Positions 45,000 to 54,677 of a stretch of DNA of 63,355 nt are shown piece after piece. A model generated the notes under the pieces. That model did not search any database. It had not been told where the DNA came from and was given only the letters and a program-made list of their open reading frames with translations. The translations under genes were made by a program, and so were the position numbers. Location: NCBI GenBank assembly GCA_016865865.1, contig VGOC01000006.1:1-63355 (forward strand), read 5' to 3'. Source of the stretch: Chloroflexota bacterium (GTDB lineage Bacteria > Chloroflexota > Anaerolineae > Anaerolineales > UBA11858). Numbering within the stretch: the stretch's first letter is position 1; each line of letters begins with the position of its first letter.

Positions 45000-45640
45000 G
45001 TTTTTTTGAAGATGAGCGTGTAATAGAAAAAGTTACCGATTTTCTCTTTCAAGCGGAAGCCTTCGGACTCGACCCGGCGCGTGAGTGCATTTGCCAGGGG
45101 ATAATCTGGATCCGGGAACAATTCACTGAAAACCAACCTCCCGTCAGGCTTCAACACCCGGTGAAATTCAGCCAACGCCCGAGGAACATCGGGGATTTCG
45201 CCGATCACGGTGATCATGAAAATGAGATCGAAGATTCCATCATCGAAGGGGAGATCATAAACATCGGCGACGCGGGCTTCGAGATTGACAACACCCTCGG
45301 CCCGGATGCGGCGGTTCAGACGCTCGATGATCTTGGGTTCGATGTCAATGGCGACGACTTTGCCCTCGGGGCCAACCCGCCGCGCCGCGGCCAGAGTGTA
45401 TGTCCCCGTGCCGGGGCCGACTTCGAGCACGCACATGCCTGGCCGGATGCCATGGCGGATGGCGGTTTTATCGGGTGGTTGGATGAATTTCCGCCTCAAC
45501 GGGTGGTCTATCAATTGCGTCAAAGCCTGAGGAATAGGGAATTTGGAAAAATGGCGCGCCAGCCGAACGGTAATATGCAGCGCAATGATGGCCAGAGGTA
45601 CTCCACAACAGACGGCAAATATCCATTCAGACATTTTCAC
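44996..45640 (-). CDS. Class I SAM-dependent methyltransferase with membrane anchor
   Basis: A 214-residue protein. An N-terminal hydrophobic helix precedes a UbiE-like Rossmann domain with motif I VLEVGPGTGTYT, an acidic loop VVAIDIEP and LPFDDGIFD. The start overlaps the stop of the TetR gene by four bases (ATGA). Encoded in an export operon, it may methylate the exported compound or a membrane lipid; the substrate is unknown. Confidence 0.87.
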   Translation of the reverse strand: MKMSEWIFAVCCGVPLAIIALHITVRLARHFSKFPIPQALTQLIDHPLRRKFIQPPDKTAIRHGIRPGMCVLEVGPGTGTYTLAAARRVGPEGKVVAIDIEPKIIERLNRRIRAEGVVNLEARVADVYDLPFDDGIFDLIFMITVIGEIPDVPRALAEFHRVLKPDGRLVFSELFPDPDYPLANALTRRVESEGFRLKEKIGNFFYYTLIFKKT

Positions 45641-46242
45641 ACCTGCTTTCCCAGAACGCCATGTAGATAAATATCCACAAAATGCTGCATGGCATTTTGG
45701 CTGAATTCGGGGGAAGCGATGTTGGCGAAAACCAGTTCTGTGAGGAAATACGAAAAGAACAAGCCGATGAAAGCGCGAACCAACATTGGCTCGGGGATCG
45801 GTCGCAATTTGTCCGGGGCATTTTTCATACGCTCCAGAATACGCATCGCGCGCGGCAGCAGTTCGGTAAAGAGTTCTCGCGTGTGGACGTTTTTGAATTC
45901 GACGATCTCGATAAACATGAGGTTGAGGAAATGGGGCCGCTTTTTGAGCGCCGCCAGCATTTGTTCGGCGGCGTTGCGCACGAATTCCTCCACGGTTTGC
46001 CCCTCAGCCTGCTCGATAGCAGGGATAACATCATAATAAGGATGATGGGCTAAGAATACAGCTTCGAAAATATCTTCCTTGCCGGAGAAATGGTTATATA
46101 TGCCGCCAACAGCAATCCCGGTATTGTCGGCAATCTGGCGCATGGAGGTGCCATGATAGCCCTGGAGGATAAAAAGCTCGTGGGCTGCCTGGACGATAGC
46201 CTCGCGTGTAAGTTCTCCTTTGGTCAGATCAGGTGATGGCAT
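45637..46242 (-). CDS. TetR/AcrR-family transcriptional regulator
   Basis: About 201 residues from ATG 46242. The ATG at 46275 is rejected because it lies at the promoter start site and would translate the operator. The HTH is at the N-terminus (GYHGTSMRQIADNTGIAVGG, then IYNHFSGKEDIF), and a ligand-binding helical domain follows. It heads the export operon and most likely represses it through the palindrome at 46257-46270, as CecR does for ybhGFSR in enterobacteria. Confidence 0.9.
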   Translation of the reverse strand: MPSPDLTKGELTREAIVQAAHELFILQGYHGTSMRQIADNTGIAVGGIYNHFSGKEDIFEAVFLAHHPYYDVIPAIEQAEGQTVEEFVRNAAEQMLAALKKRPHFLNLMFIEIVEFKNVHTRELFTELLPRAMRILERMKNAPDKLRPIPEPMLVRAFIGLFFSYFLTELVFANIASPEFSQNAMQHFVDIYLHGVLGKQV

Positions 46243-46256
46243 AACGACCTTTCGTG

Positions 46257-46302
46257 AACGAACGTTCGTTTCCATAATAGCAAATTATCCCCATGGAGTC
46301 AA
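46257..46302 (-). promoter_or_regulatory. Promoter and TetR operator of the export operon
   Basis: Reading leftwards, -35 TTGACT (46302-46297), a 17-base spacer and -10 TATTAT (46279-46274) are followed immediately by the perfect 14-bp palindrome AACGAACGTTCGTT (46270-46257). An operator at the start site is the classical arrangement for self-repression. Confidence 0.85.
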
Positions 46303-46314
46303 GCGCGTAAAATC

Positions 46315-46347
46315 AAACTTCGGAAATCTTTGAGATTTCCGAAGTTT
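46315..46347. terminator. 15-bp hairpin, probable terminator of the SGNH gene
   Basis: AAACTTCGGAAATCT (46315-46329) pairs perfectly with 46333-46347 around loop TTG. The core recurs in the repeat at 30961-31023, so it may be a repeat serving as a terminator. It separates the SGNH gene (ending leftward) from the export promoter. Confidence 0.6.
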
Positions 46348-46380
46348 GGCTTCTTGATATCAGGCTTGATCTTTCGGATA

Positions 46381-47343
46381 TCAGTAGTCCAGAAGAACCC
46401 AAGGCGCTAATTGCCGGGCAATAAACCGATGTCCTGTGACGTTGGGATGCCATACCCCGGGGGCATAGTACGCGGGCAACTCCCCGCTCTCTTCGAAAGC
46501 TTCCAGCAGATCGAGATATTGAATATCGTTCTCTTCTAGAAACACCCCAATTTCTTTGTTCATCTCCTCCAGGGGATAATTCTGAAAAGTGCCTGAGAAG
46601 ATCGGCAGCAATACCACTCGAAAAACGACCCCTTCTTGCTCCAGCAGGTCTCTCATTTCGAGTATCTTCTCGAAAACCTCATCCTTGTTCTTGTGGAAAA
46701 AATATTCATGGAAATCGCCCCCAATCAATCTACGGTAGGCCTTCTCGGCCGTCATCAAAAAGAAACTTTTGGGTTTTTGGAAATAGAGAATTTTGTCGCC
46801 AGAGGCTTGGGTGAAATCGAAATCGTTCATGCACATCGCATAAACGACGATATCTGGTGAAAACCCCAACACTTTCGTCCGAATCATCTCGTAGATCTGG
46901 GGCGTGTTGTAACCGTCTACAGCAAAATCGAGCGCCTGAACCTGATATTGTAATTCCAACTGACCCGCTTCGATCTCGAACTGGCGGACGAACGTCTCTT
47001 CCAGTTCGACGCCCATTCCTAACGTGACCGAGTCACCCGCAAACGCTACCCGAAGGGTATTCTCCGGTTTGGCGGTCGATTCGTAATCGAGGTCTCTGAA
47101 TCCATAGCGATTGGTCTTGATCCCTTCATTCTCGCCATAAGGACGGTATTCCCACATCAGCACAGGGTTTGGCGAAGGGATGGTAATTTTTCCGAACCAT
47201 CCGTAGTTGTCGAAATCAGCCTTCCAGCGATAATAGAGGATGTTACTGATGATCTCGAAAGTGCCAATGAACAGAACAGCGGATAGAATCGAACTGAGTA
47301 GAATCAATCCCACTTTAGACTTGGCAAAAGAGAACATATTCAA
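46381..47343 (-). CDS. Membrane-anchored SGNH/GDSL hydrolase
   Basis: A 320-residue protein with one N-terminal helix and an extracytoplasmic SGNH fold. Block I is FAGDSVTLG with the nucleophile Ser, the Gly block is DFAVDGYNT, the Asn block is MCMNDFD, and block V is WHPNVTGHR with catalytic Asp-less H (usual DxxH appears as WHPN...H). It probably removes or transfers acyl groups on a cell-surface glycan. ATG 47343 is used; codon 3 is an alternative start. Confidence 0.82.
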   Translation of the reverse strand: MNMFSFAKSKVGLILLSSILSAVLFIGTFEIISNILYYRWKADFDNYGWFGKITIPSPNPVLMWEYRPYGENEGIKTNRYGFRDLDYESTAKPENTLRVAFAGDSVTLGMGVELEETFVRQFEIEAGQLELQYQVQALDFAVDGYNTPQIYEMIRTKVLGFSPDIVVYAMCMNDFDFTQASGDKILYFQKPKSFFLMTAEKAYRRLIGGDFHEYFFHKNKDEVFEKILEMRDLLEQEGVVFRVVLLPIFSGTFQNYPLEEMNKEIGVFLEENDIQYLDLLEAFEESGELPAYYAPGVWHPNVTGHRFIARQLAPWVLLDY

Positions 47344-47365
47344 TGTTTCGGAAAGTGTTGATATT

Positions 47366-47578
47366 CTATAGCTGAGAGACCTGGCGTAAAAAACTAAAGA
47401 GCGTAACGCCCAGCTTGGCGCCCTCGCCAGGGGTCAGTTTGATCCCCTCTTCTTGATCAGCGCGTTGGATGAGCAGGTAGGCTGTCCCTAAACCGGTCAG
47501 GGCGCCAAGGACGATTCCGATAATCAACACTTTCGTCTTCCATTTTTCAGATGGGATTCGTTCGTTTGTGGTTGTCAT
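47366..47578 (-). CDS. Small single-pass membrane protein
   Basis: A 70-residue protein with one helix (KVLIIGIVLGALTGLGTAYL) and a short soluble tail (TPGEGAKLGVTLFSFLRQ). Such GLGTAYLLI-type proteins are common near small membrane genes in this group, but no function is known. Its start overlaps the stop of the upstream gene by four bases. Confidence 0.75.
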   Translation of the reverse strand: MTTTNERIPSEKWKTKVLIIGIVLGALTGLGTAYLLIQRADQEEGIKLTPGEGAKLGVTLFSFLRQVSQL

Positions 47579-48042
47579 AGTTCTCGAGGTCCTTCGTCAG
47601 GGAAATCATTGCGTATTTTTCGGGGTGTGAGTTCACGTCTCAAGGCGTGCATGCTGGCGGCTGCGCTTTTCATTTGCAAAGCTGGCTCCACCGCCTTATC
47701 GGCTGCCTTCCGAACGCCAGCTCGGATACGGTCGAAGAAGCCTTGCAAGAGGTAGAATTTCTGGGGCAAAAACCCCAGGAGGCGAGCCATCCCATAGATC
47801 AAGCCGATCAATACAGCCAAAAGGATGAAGGCCATCACCAGGAGGGGGACGATCAAAAAGATCAGAGAGACATCGGCGGCCTGGCTGGTGTTTCCTCCTC
47901 CCGAAGGAGCCATGACCGCCAAAACAGCCAATCCCAGCACAGCAAGCCCACCAAGGATCAGAGGGAAGGCGATCTGCCAGAAGGTTTCCTTGCGGTGGAC
48001 TTGCCTGGTGATAAGGTTTCGTGTAGGCCTTTGCGCTTGCAT
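47575..48042 (-). CDS. Two-helix membrane protein of unknown function
   Basis: About 155 residues from ATG 48042 (MQAQRPTRNLITRQ). Longer in-frame starts run into the neighbouring divergent promoter. Two helices (about residues 22-44 and 60-88) are followed by an amphipathic tail with many Ala/Lys/Arg. It is translationally coupled to the 70-residue protein. Confidence 0.75.
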   Translation of the reverse strand: MQAQRPTRNLITRQVHRKETFWQIAFPLILGGLAVLGLAVLAVMAPSGGGNTSQAADVSLIFLIVPLLVMAFILLAVLIGLIYGMARLLGFLPQKFYLLQGFFDRIRAGVRKAADKAVEPALQMKSAAASMHALRRELTPRKIRNDFPDEGPREL

Positions 48043-48103
48043 AACGATTGTATTGTAGCACAACTTATATTTGGCGCGTATACCACAGCGGCCTCTCCGC
48101 TGA

Positions 48104-48109
48104 TATACT
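48104..48109 (+). promoter_or_regulatory. Possible -10 element, near-leaderless MFS transcript
   Basis: TATACT at 48104-48109 lies nine bases before ATG 48118, and the ribosome-binding site is weak, so the mRNA may be leaderless. No clear -35. Confidence 0.4.
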
Positions 48110-48117
48110 TGACGGAA

Positions 48118-49362
48118 ATGAACACCACCTCTGATAACCCCCAAAATGGGCTGCGCACCCTGCCCCGTAACGTCTGGGCGCTGGGACTCACCAGTTTCTT
48201 CACCGACATCTCTAGCGAGATGGTCTTGAACCTGGTGCCGTTATTCCTCTTCAACGTCATCGGCGTCAAAACCAGCTTGATCGGTCTGATCGAGGGGATC
48301 GCCGAATCGACGGCCAGCCTGCTGAAGGTTTTCTCCGGTTATCTCTCGGATCGCATCGGCCAGCGCAAATGGCTGACGGTGAGCGGCTACGCTCTCTCGG
48401 CGGTCGCCAAACCCTTGTTGTACTTCGCCAACACCTGGGGCTGGGTGCTGGGCATCCGCTTCATTGACCGCACCGGCAAGGGCATCCGCACCGCGCCGCG
48501 AGATGCGCTGATCGCCGACAGCATCCATGAGGATCAGCGCGGGCTGGCTTTCGGCGTCCACCGCGCCGCCGATACAGGCGGGGCGATGATCGGCCTGATC
48601 ATCGCTGCGCTGGTGGTGTGGGGCGCGCAGGCCGGATTGCACACCCTGGCGCGCGATACCTTCCAGACCGTTGTGCTGCTCAGCATCGTCCCCGGCCTGT
48701 TGGGGGTGTTGAGCGTCGCGTTGGGGGCGCGCGAGACCAGCGAAGTGCGCCGCCCAGCCCAGCCTCCGCGCCTCTCGCTGCGCAGCTTCGACTCTCGTTT
48801 CAAGGCCTTTCTTTTCATCGTCGTGCTGTTCACACTGGGGAACTCCTCCGATGCTTTCTTGATCTTGAGGGCGCAGGAACGCGGCCTCAGCGTGCTGCAA
48901 GTCATGGGGATGTTGATCACCTTCACCCTGGTCTACACAGTGATCTCCGGCCCGGCAGGGGCGCTCTCCGACCGGGTGGGGCGTCAGCGTTTACTGGTCG
49001 GCGGCTGGCTGGTATACGGGTTGATCTACCTGGGCTTTGCGCTTGCCAGGTCTGGCTGGCAGGTTTGGGGTTTGTACGCGCTGTATGGGGTATATTACGG
49101 CATGGTCGAAGGTACGGCCAAAGCCTTCGTCGCTGATTTGGTCTCCCCCAAACAACGCGGCACGGCTTACGGGGTGTACAACGCCGCCGTTGGCCTGACG
49201 GCGTTCCCGGCCTCGTTCATCGCCGGGCTGCTGTGGCAGGGCGCAGGCGCATGGGGTGGATTCGGCCCCTCCGCGCCTTTCTTCTTCGGGGCCGGCCTGG
49301 CCTTGATGGCGACGGCACTCATTCGAATCTGGTTGCCCCGGCAGAAAGAGATTGTTCCATAG
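48118..49362 (+). CDS. MFS transporter
   Basis: About 414 residues from ATG 48118, since the longer open frame upstream is antisense to the small membrane genes. It has twelve helices; loop 2-3 has GYLSDRIGQRKWLTVSGY and helix 4-5 RTGKGIRTAPRDALIADS, the pattern of the DHA/MFS_1 subgroup often annotated as drug or metabolite efflux. The substrate is unknown. It transcribes divergently from the 48042 gene. Confidence 0.88.
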   Translation: MNTTSDNPQNGLRTLPRNVWALGLTSFFTDISSEMVLNLVPLFLFNVIGVKTSLIGLIEGIAESTASLLKVFSGYLSDRIGQRKWLTVSGYALSAVAKPLLYFANTWGWVLGIRFIDRTGKGIRTAPRDALIADSIHEDQRGLAFGVHRAADTGGAMIGLIIAALVVWGAQAGLHTLARDTFQTVVLLSIVPGLLGVLSVALGARETSEVRRPAQPPRLSLRSFDSRFKAFLFIVVLFTLGNSSDAFLILRAQERGLSVLQVMGMLITFTLVYTVISGPAGALSDRVGRQRLLVGGWLVYGLIYLGFALARSGWQVWGLYALYGVYYGMVEGTAKAFVADLVSPKQRGTAYGVYNAAVGLTAFPASFIAGLLWQGAGAWGGFGPSAPFFFGAGLALMATALIRIWLPRQKEIVP

Positions 49363-49388
49363 AACGTAACTGAACAGTTACCATCCTC

Positions 49389-50558
49389 CTATACCAGACG
49401 CGTGATGCTGACGCGGGTGTAAATATCTAATTTCTCAAGCTCCTCGAAGAATGGTTCAGGCTCGATGACAATTTCAGGGGGGTAGACGCCGGGGGCGATC
49501 TTCCCTTCGGCCAGCCAGATGGCCGCCAGGGCTGGCACAGCCCCGGTCGGCAGGGCGCCTTTACAGGTCATCGTCCCCAAGCGATAGGTGACATCTTTTC
49601 CATTCTTAGTACCCTTGATCTCGGAGACGATCTCCTTGACCCAATCGGGAGGCCGGTTCTTGGGCGGAGACAGGAACTCGGTGATCTCCGGGACGTAACT
49701 GGACATCATGGCGATCATGAAGTCTCGCGGCGCGACCAACTGCCCATTGACATCCACCGGCTCGCGGCGGTCGAAACCGAAATCAACCAACACGCGCACC
49801 TTTTCGACGGTCTGTTTGGCCATGCCCCAGTAATTGATCTTGAAGAAACACTCTCTGACGCCCTTATGGGCAAACGACGCTGGCAGCGTGGCTACTTCGG
49901 AGTGCAGCGAGAGGTGCATGGGCAGCGCTCCCAGCGGCTCGACGAACCAATAATCTTCTAAGCCGCTCAAGGGGGGTTTGGCTCTGAATTCGCCCTCCTC
50001 GAAGACCATTGGCTCCACGGTCAGCTCATCAACGATGGTCGGCACAGCATAGGTGAAGCGCAGATCATCGGGCGGCGGCGGCTTGATGCCGTCATAGATT
50101 TTGATACTCTCGATCGTGTCCAGACGGTCGGCGGCATAACGAGCCTGGATATTGGGCATGCCGGGCGCAGAGCCTAACCCCAGGATGGCGCTGACTCCGG
50201 CGGCGTCGAAGCGATCGTGCAGTTCGAGCTGCTTGCGAGTGGTGAAGAACAACCCTCCCATATCGTTGTAATGGACGCCAGCCTCCAGGCAGGCTTCCAT
50301 GACCTTCAGGTTGGTGTAATAGACGGTGGCGTTCAGGCAAACGTCCGAACCTTTCAAGGCGGCTACGAAATCTTCCTTGTCGTTGATATCCACCTGACGA
50401 ACGCTGACCTTGGGGACGCCGAGATAATCGGCCACAACCTGGGCGGTCTTCATGTCAATGTCAGCGATGACCACTTCGTCGACGCGCGGATCATTGGCCA
50501 ATGTCTGGACCGAGATGCAGCCCATTTTCCCAGCGCCGCCTAGAACAGTAATCCGCAT
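49389..50558 (-). CDS. Saccharopine dehydrogenase-like NAD(P)-binding protein
   Basis: A 389-residue protein. It has an N-terminal Rossmann fold with VLGGAGKMG (residues 5-13), DVCLNATVYYTN and ILGLGSAPGMPN, followed by the Sacchrp_dh_C-like domain. This family joins or splits amino acids and keto acids reductively (lysine, carboxynorspermidine and related pathways). It begins 18 bases after the aminotransferase stop, so the two enzymes probably act on one amino-acid substrate. Confidence 0.87.
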   Translation of the reverse strand: MRITVLGGAGKMGCISVQTLANDPRVDEVVIADIDMKTAQVVADYLGVPKVSVRQVDINDKEDFVAALKGSDVCLNATVYYTNLKVMEACLEAGVHYNDMGGLFFTTRKQLELHDRFDAAGVSAILGLGSAPGMPNIQARYAADRLDTIESIKIYDGIKPPPPDDLRFTYAVPTIVDELTVEPMVFEEGEFRAKPPLSGLEDYWFVEPLGALPMHLSLHSEVATLPASFAHKGVRECFFKINYWGMAKQTVEKVRVLVDFGFDRREPVDVNGQLVAPRDFMIAMMSSYVPEITEFLSPPKNRPPDWVKEIVSEIKGTKNGKDVTYRLGTMTCKGALPTGAVPALAAIWLAEGKIAPGVYPPEIVIEPEPFFEELEKLDIYTRVSITRLV

Positions 50559-50576
50559 TTCTGCCTCCTGGATGAT

Positions 50577-51884
<1,308 letters not shown>

Positions 51885-51954
51885 TTATGCCTCCAATCGG
51901 TAGAGTTTGTCGAGCAAACCCTCGATCGCTCTGAAGCTCGAATAATGGAACCAC

Positions 51955-52042
51955 CGCAGGAAAACACCTGCGCCGAGGCGTCCCTATGACGCTGAGGCCA
52001 TTCCTCGCAGGCGGCAACCCGGGCAACCGGGCGAGGTTTTTT
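51955..52042 (+). ncRNA. Candidate structured RNA ending in an intrinsic terminator
   Basis: On the + strand, hairpin CGCAGG/CCTGCG (51955-51960, 51967-51972) and hairpin GCGTC/GACGC (51978-51982, 51988-51992) precede a terminator: CCTCGC...GCGAGG (52003-52036) followed by TTTTTT (52037-52042). No gene lies upstream on this strand, so the terminator would end an RNA transcribed antisense to the aminotransferase leader. Read the other way, the same stems would be a folded 5' leader. No known riboswitch family was matched. Confidence 0.35.
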
Positions 52043-52071
52043 CTCCAACCTAGTATATCATGGCAAGGGTG

Positions 52072-52077
52072 TATAAT
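52072..52077 (+). promoter_or_regulatory. -10 element of the DUF433 gene
   Basis: A perfect TATAAT 33 bases before ATG 52111; no convincing -35. Confidence 0.45.
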
Positions 52078-52110
52078 CAGATTCAAGACTCGAATGTACC
52101 GAGGTGTAAA

Positions 52111-52272
52111 ATGGCAAAAGATAAGAAGGCGCGGTTCTTAGATCGTTACATCGTTATTGACCCAGAAATTTGTCACGGCGAACCCACTTTTCGTGGAACA
52201 CGAATAACGAGTTCCTGCGTGAACATTCTTGACGAGCAAATCGTTGAAAGCCAGCGGCAAAATATGGGTTGA
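52111..52272 (+). pseudogene. Truncated DUF433 antitoxin
   Basis: A 53-residue protein from ATG 52111, with GAGGTG at 52101-52106. DRYIVIDPEICHGEPTFRGTRI is the DUF433 signature, but the protein stops where the domain should continue by about 25 residues. The usual toxin partner (DUF5615/PIN-like) is absent. It is probably a remnant of a toxin-antitoxin pair. Confidence 0.75.
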
Positions 52273-52334
52273 AAATCACAACCTATTTATGACAGACTAT
52301 TGACTTTTCCAGCGCCAACATCTACACTTGATTC

Positions 52335-53858
52335 ATGCTTGCGCGTGTATTCTCCTGCGCCGTGATCGGGCTTGAGGGAGTCGTCGTCGAAGTCGAAGTT
52401 GACACCAGCAGCGGTCTGCCCAAGACAACCATTGTGGGACTGCCCGACATCGCGGTGCAAGAAAGCCGCGAGCGCGTCGAGGCTGCCGTAAAAAACTCGG
52501 GCTTCACCTTCCCACGAAAGCGGGTGACGGTCAACCTGGCCCCGGCCACGGTGCGCAAGGCCGGCCCAGTCTACGATCTGCCCATCGCCGTGGGCATCCT
52601 GATCGCCACCGCTCAGCTCCCTCCCCACGCTCTCGATGACGCCCTGGTGATCGGGGAACTCTCCCTCGATGGGGGCGTGCGCCATGTGCGCGGCGTTCTC
52701 CCCATGGCTGCCCTGGCTCGCGGAGAAGGTTTTCGGGGGATTTTCGTGCCCGAGGCGGACGCGCTCGAAGCCGCCCTGATCCCTGATCTCGAGGTGATTC
52801 CTGTGCCCTCACTGGCAGCTCTGTATGACCACCTCACGGGTGGGCCGCTGTTATCCCCAAAGATTGGCCCTGCCCCCGAGGGATTCCTCCTCGGCCCTCC
52901 CACCACCGATTTCAGGGAAGTCAAAGGCCAGGAGCAGGTCAAGCGCGCCCTGGAAGTCGCCTCGGCGGGCAATCATAATGTCTTGATGATCGGGCCGCCG
53001 GGGTCAGGTAAAACCCTGTTGGCGCGCGCCATCCCGGGCATCTTGCCTCAGATGACCATTGACGAAGCCCTGGATGTCACCCGCATCTACTCCATCGCCG
53101 ACCAACTCCCCCCAGACGTCCCACTGATCCAGCAGCGCCCCTTCCGCGCCCCGCACCACACGATATCCCACGCAGGGCTGGTGGGCGGCGGCAACTGGCC
53201 CACACCGGGAGAGATCTCGCTAGCTCACCGCGGCGTGCTCTTCCTCGATGAATTTCCAGAGTTCGGCAGCCGCGTGTTGGAAGTCATGCGCCAGCCACTC
53301 GAAGACAAACACGTCACCATCTCCCGCGCACAAGGCTCGTTGACCTTCCCAGCTAATTTCCAACTGATTGCCGCGATGAACCCCTGCCCGTGCGGCTACG
53401 CGGGGGACACCGTCAAAGAATGCACCTGTTCCAACCAGGTGATCACGCGCTATCAGAAGCGCATCTCCGGCCCGATGCTCGACCGCATTGACATCCATAT
53501 CGAAGTGCCGCGCGTGGAGTACGAGAAACTCAGCGACGACCGCCTGGGGGAGCCGTCGGCGGCGATCCAGGCGCGCGTCGAAGCTGCTCGCGAACGCCAA
53601 CGAAAACGCTTCGATAGCACGGCCATATCGTGCAATGCAGATATGGGGCCGGCCACATTGCGCCAGCACTGCCAACTCGATCAGGCCGGGCGTGCCCTAA
53701 TGCGCACCGCCATGAGCCAGTTGCAGCTCTCGGCGCGCGGCTACCACCGCCTGCTCAAGCTGGCGCGCACGATTGCCGATTTAGCGGGGGAGGAGAATAT
53801 CGCCCCCGCACATATCGCGGAGGCGCTGCAATACAGGCCGAAGCAGGAGTTGATGTAA
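52335..53858 (+). CDS. YifB/ComM family Mg-chelatase-like AAA ATPase
   Basis: A 507-residue protein. It has a ChlI-like Lon-protease-fold N-terminus (VEVDTSSGLPKTTIVGLPD), Walker A GPPGSGKT, Walker B GVLFLDEFPEF, the four-cysteine motif (NPCPCGYAGD...CTCS) and a C-terminal Mg_chelatase_C domain. ComM proteins are helicases that promote branch migration in natural transformation. It is widely conserved and complete here. Confidence 0.92.
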   Translation: MLARVFSCAVIGLEGVVVEVEVDTSSGLPKTTIVGLPDIAVQESRERVEAAVKNSGFTFPRKRVTVNLAPATVRKAGPVYDLPIAVGILIATAQLPPHALDDALVIGELSLDGGVRHVRGVLPMAALARGEGFRGIFVPEADALEAALIPDLEVIPVPSLAALYDHLTGGPLLSPKIGPAPEGFLLGPPTTDFREVKGQEQVKRALEVASAGNHNVLMIGPPGSGKTLLARAIPGILPQMTIDEALDVTRIYSIADQLPPDVPLIQQRPFRAPHHTISHAGLVGGGNWPTPGEISLAHRGVLFLDEFPEFGSRVLEVMRQPLEDKHVTISRAQGSLTFPANFQLIAAMNPCPCGYAGDTVKECTCSNQVITRYQKRISGPMLDRIDIHIEVPRVEYEKLSDDRLGEPSAAIQARVEAARERQRKRFDSTAISCNADMGPATLRQHCQLDQAGRALMRTAMSQLQLSARGYHRLLKLARTIADLAGEENIAPAHIAEALQYRPKQELM

Positions 53859-53904
53859 TCCGAAGCGGGTGAATGGAAAAAAATATTCAGTCATCAGCAT
53901 CTTT

Positions 53905-54672
53905 CTAAATATAGAACCTCTCCCGATCCACCTCTTCTCTCAGAATACGCAACTCCTCCTCACTGGGCGGAGGATTCTCTACGACCTGATCGGCCAACAG
54001 CAATTCGAAGCCGGTGTTCTCCAGCACTTCCTCGACGCTGACGCCCGGCTGGGTGGCCAGCAGCATCATGCGTTTGGACTCGGGGTGGAAGCCCAGCAAG
54101 GCCAGGTTGGTGACCACGCGGTAAGGGCCGGTGCCGGGCGGCAATCCGGTGGCTTCACGCGCGCCGGGGCCGGTCAGATAGCCGGGGGTGGTGATGAAAT
54201 CCACCTTTTCGATGAAACGGCGCCTGTCGTGGCGCATGATGGCAATCGTCTGCCAGCAGTGCGAGCCGACATCGTTGCCGCCGCCGCTGCCCGGCAGGCG
54301 CACCTTGGGTTTATAGAAATCGCCGATCACCGTGCTGTTGAGATTGCCATAGGGGTCAATTTGCGCCCCGCCGATGAAACCATATTCAATGAAACCGCGT
54401 CCGGCGGCCTCGATAACGTCCAGGATCCCCAGCGCGGACAAAGCTCTATGGAAGGTGCGCCGCCCGCCGACGGCCACCGGCAAATCATCCAGGATGGCGC
54501 CCATGCCGCCGAACTCGAAGATGGTGGTCAGGTTGGGGGCGTGCATCTTCTGCGCCAGCGAAGCCGCCAGCATGGGGATGCCGGTGCCGATGAAAGCGGT
54601 GCTGTTATCGGTCATCAGGCGCGAGGCGGTGCAGATCAACATTTCAGTGGAGTTATAGGTTGGCTGGGACAT
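53905..54672 (-). CDS. CoA-transferase subunit B (glutaconate CoA-transferase-like)
   Basis: A 255-residue family I CoA-transferase beta-type subunit. It has GTGIPMLAASLAQK, EFGGMGAILDD and GGAQIDPYGNLNSTVIGD, then GSGGGNDVGSHC. Subunit A is encoded immediately upstream, with six bases between. Some members act as hydrolases or in steroid ring degradation (IpdAB), so the acid substrate is open. Confidence 0.85.
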   Translation of the reverse strand: MSQPTYNSTEMLICTASRLMTDNSTAFIGTGIPMLAASLAQKMHAPNLTTIFEFGGMGAILDDLPVAVGGRRTFHRALSALGILDVIEAAGRGFIEYGFIGGAQIDPYGNLNSTVIGDFYKPKVRLPGSGGGNDVGSHCWQTIAIMRHDRRRFIEKVDFITTPGYLTGPGAREATGLPPGTGPYRVVTNLALLGFHPESKRMMLLATQPGVSVEEVLENTGFELLLADQVVENPPPSEEELRILREEVDRERFYI

Positions 54673-54677
54673 CTTGA

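Noticed and set aside
47647..48117. N-terminal extension of the MFS transporter
   Set aside because: It is antisense to the coupled small membrane genes, and the MFS fold begins after 48118.
51885..52042. T-box leader for the aminotransferase
   Set aside because: A GGTGGTTCC word resembles part of a T-box, but no specifier stem or full T-box sequence was found, and a good terminator reads on the other strand.
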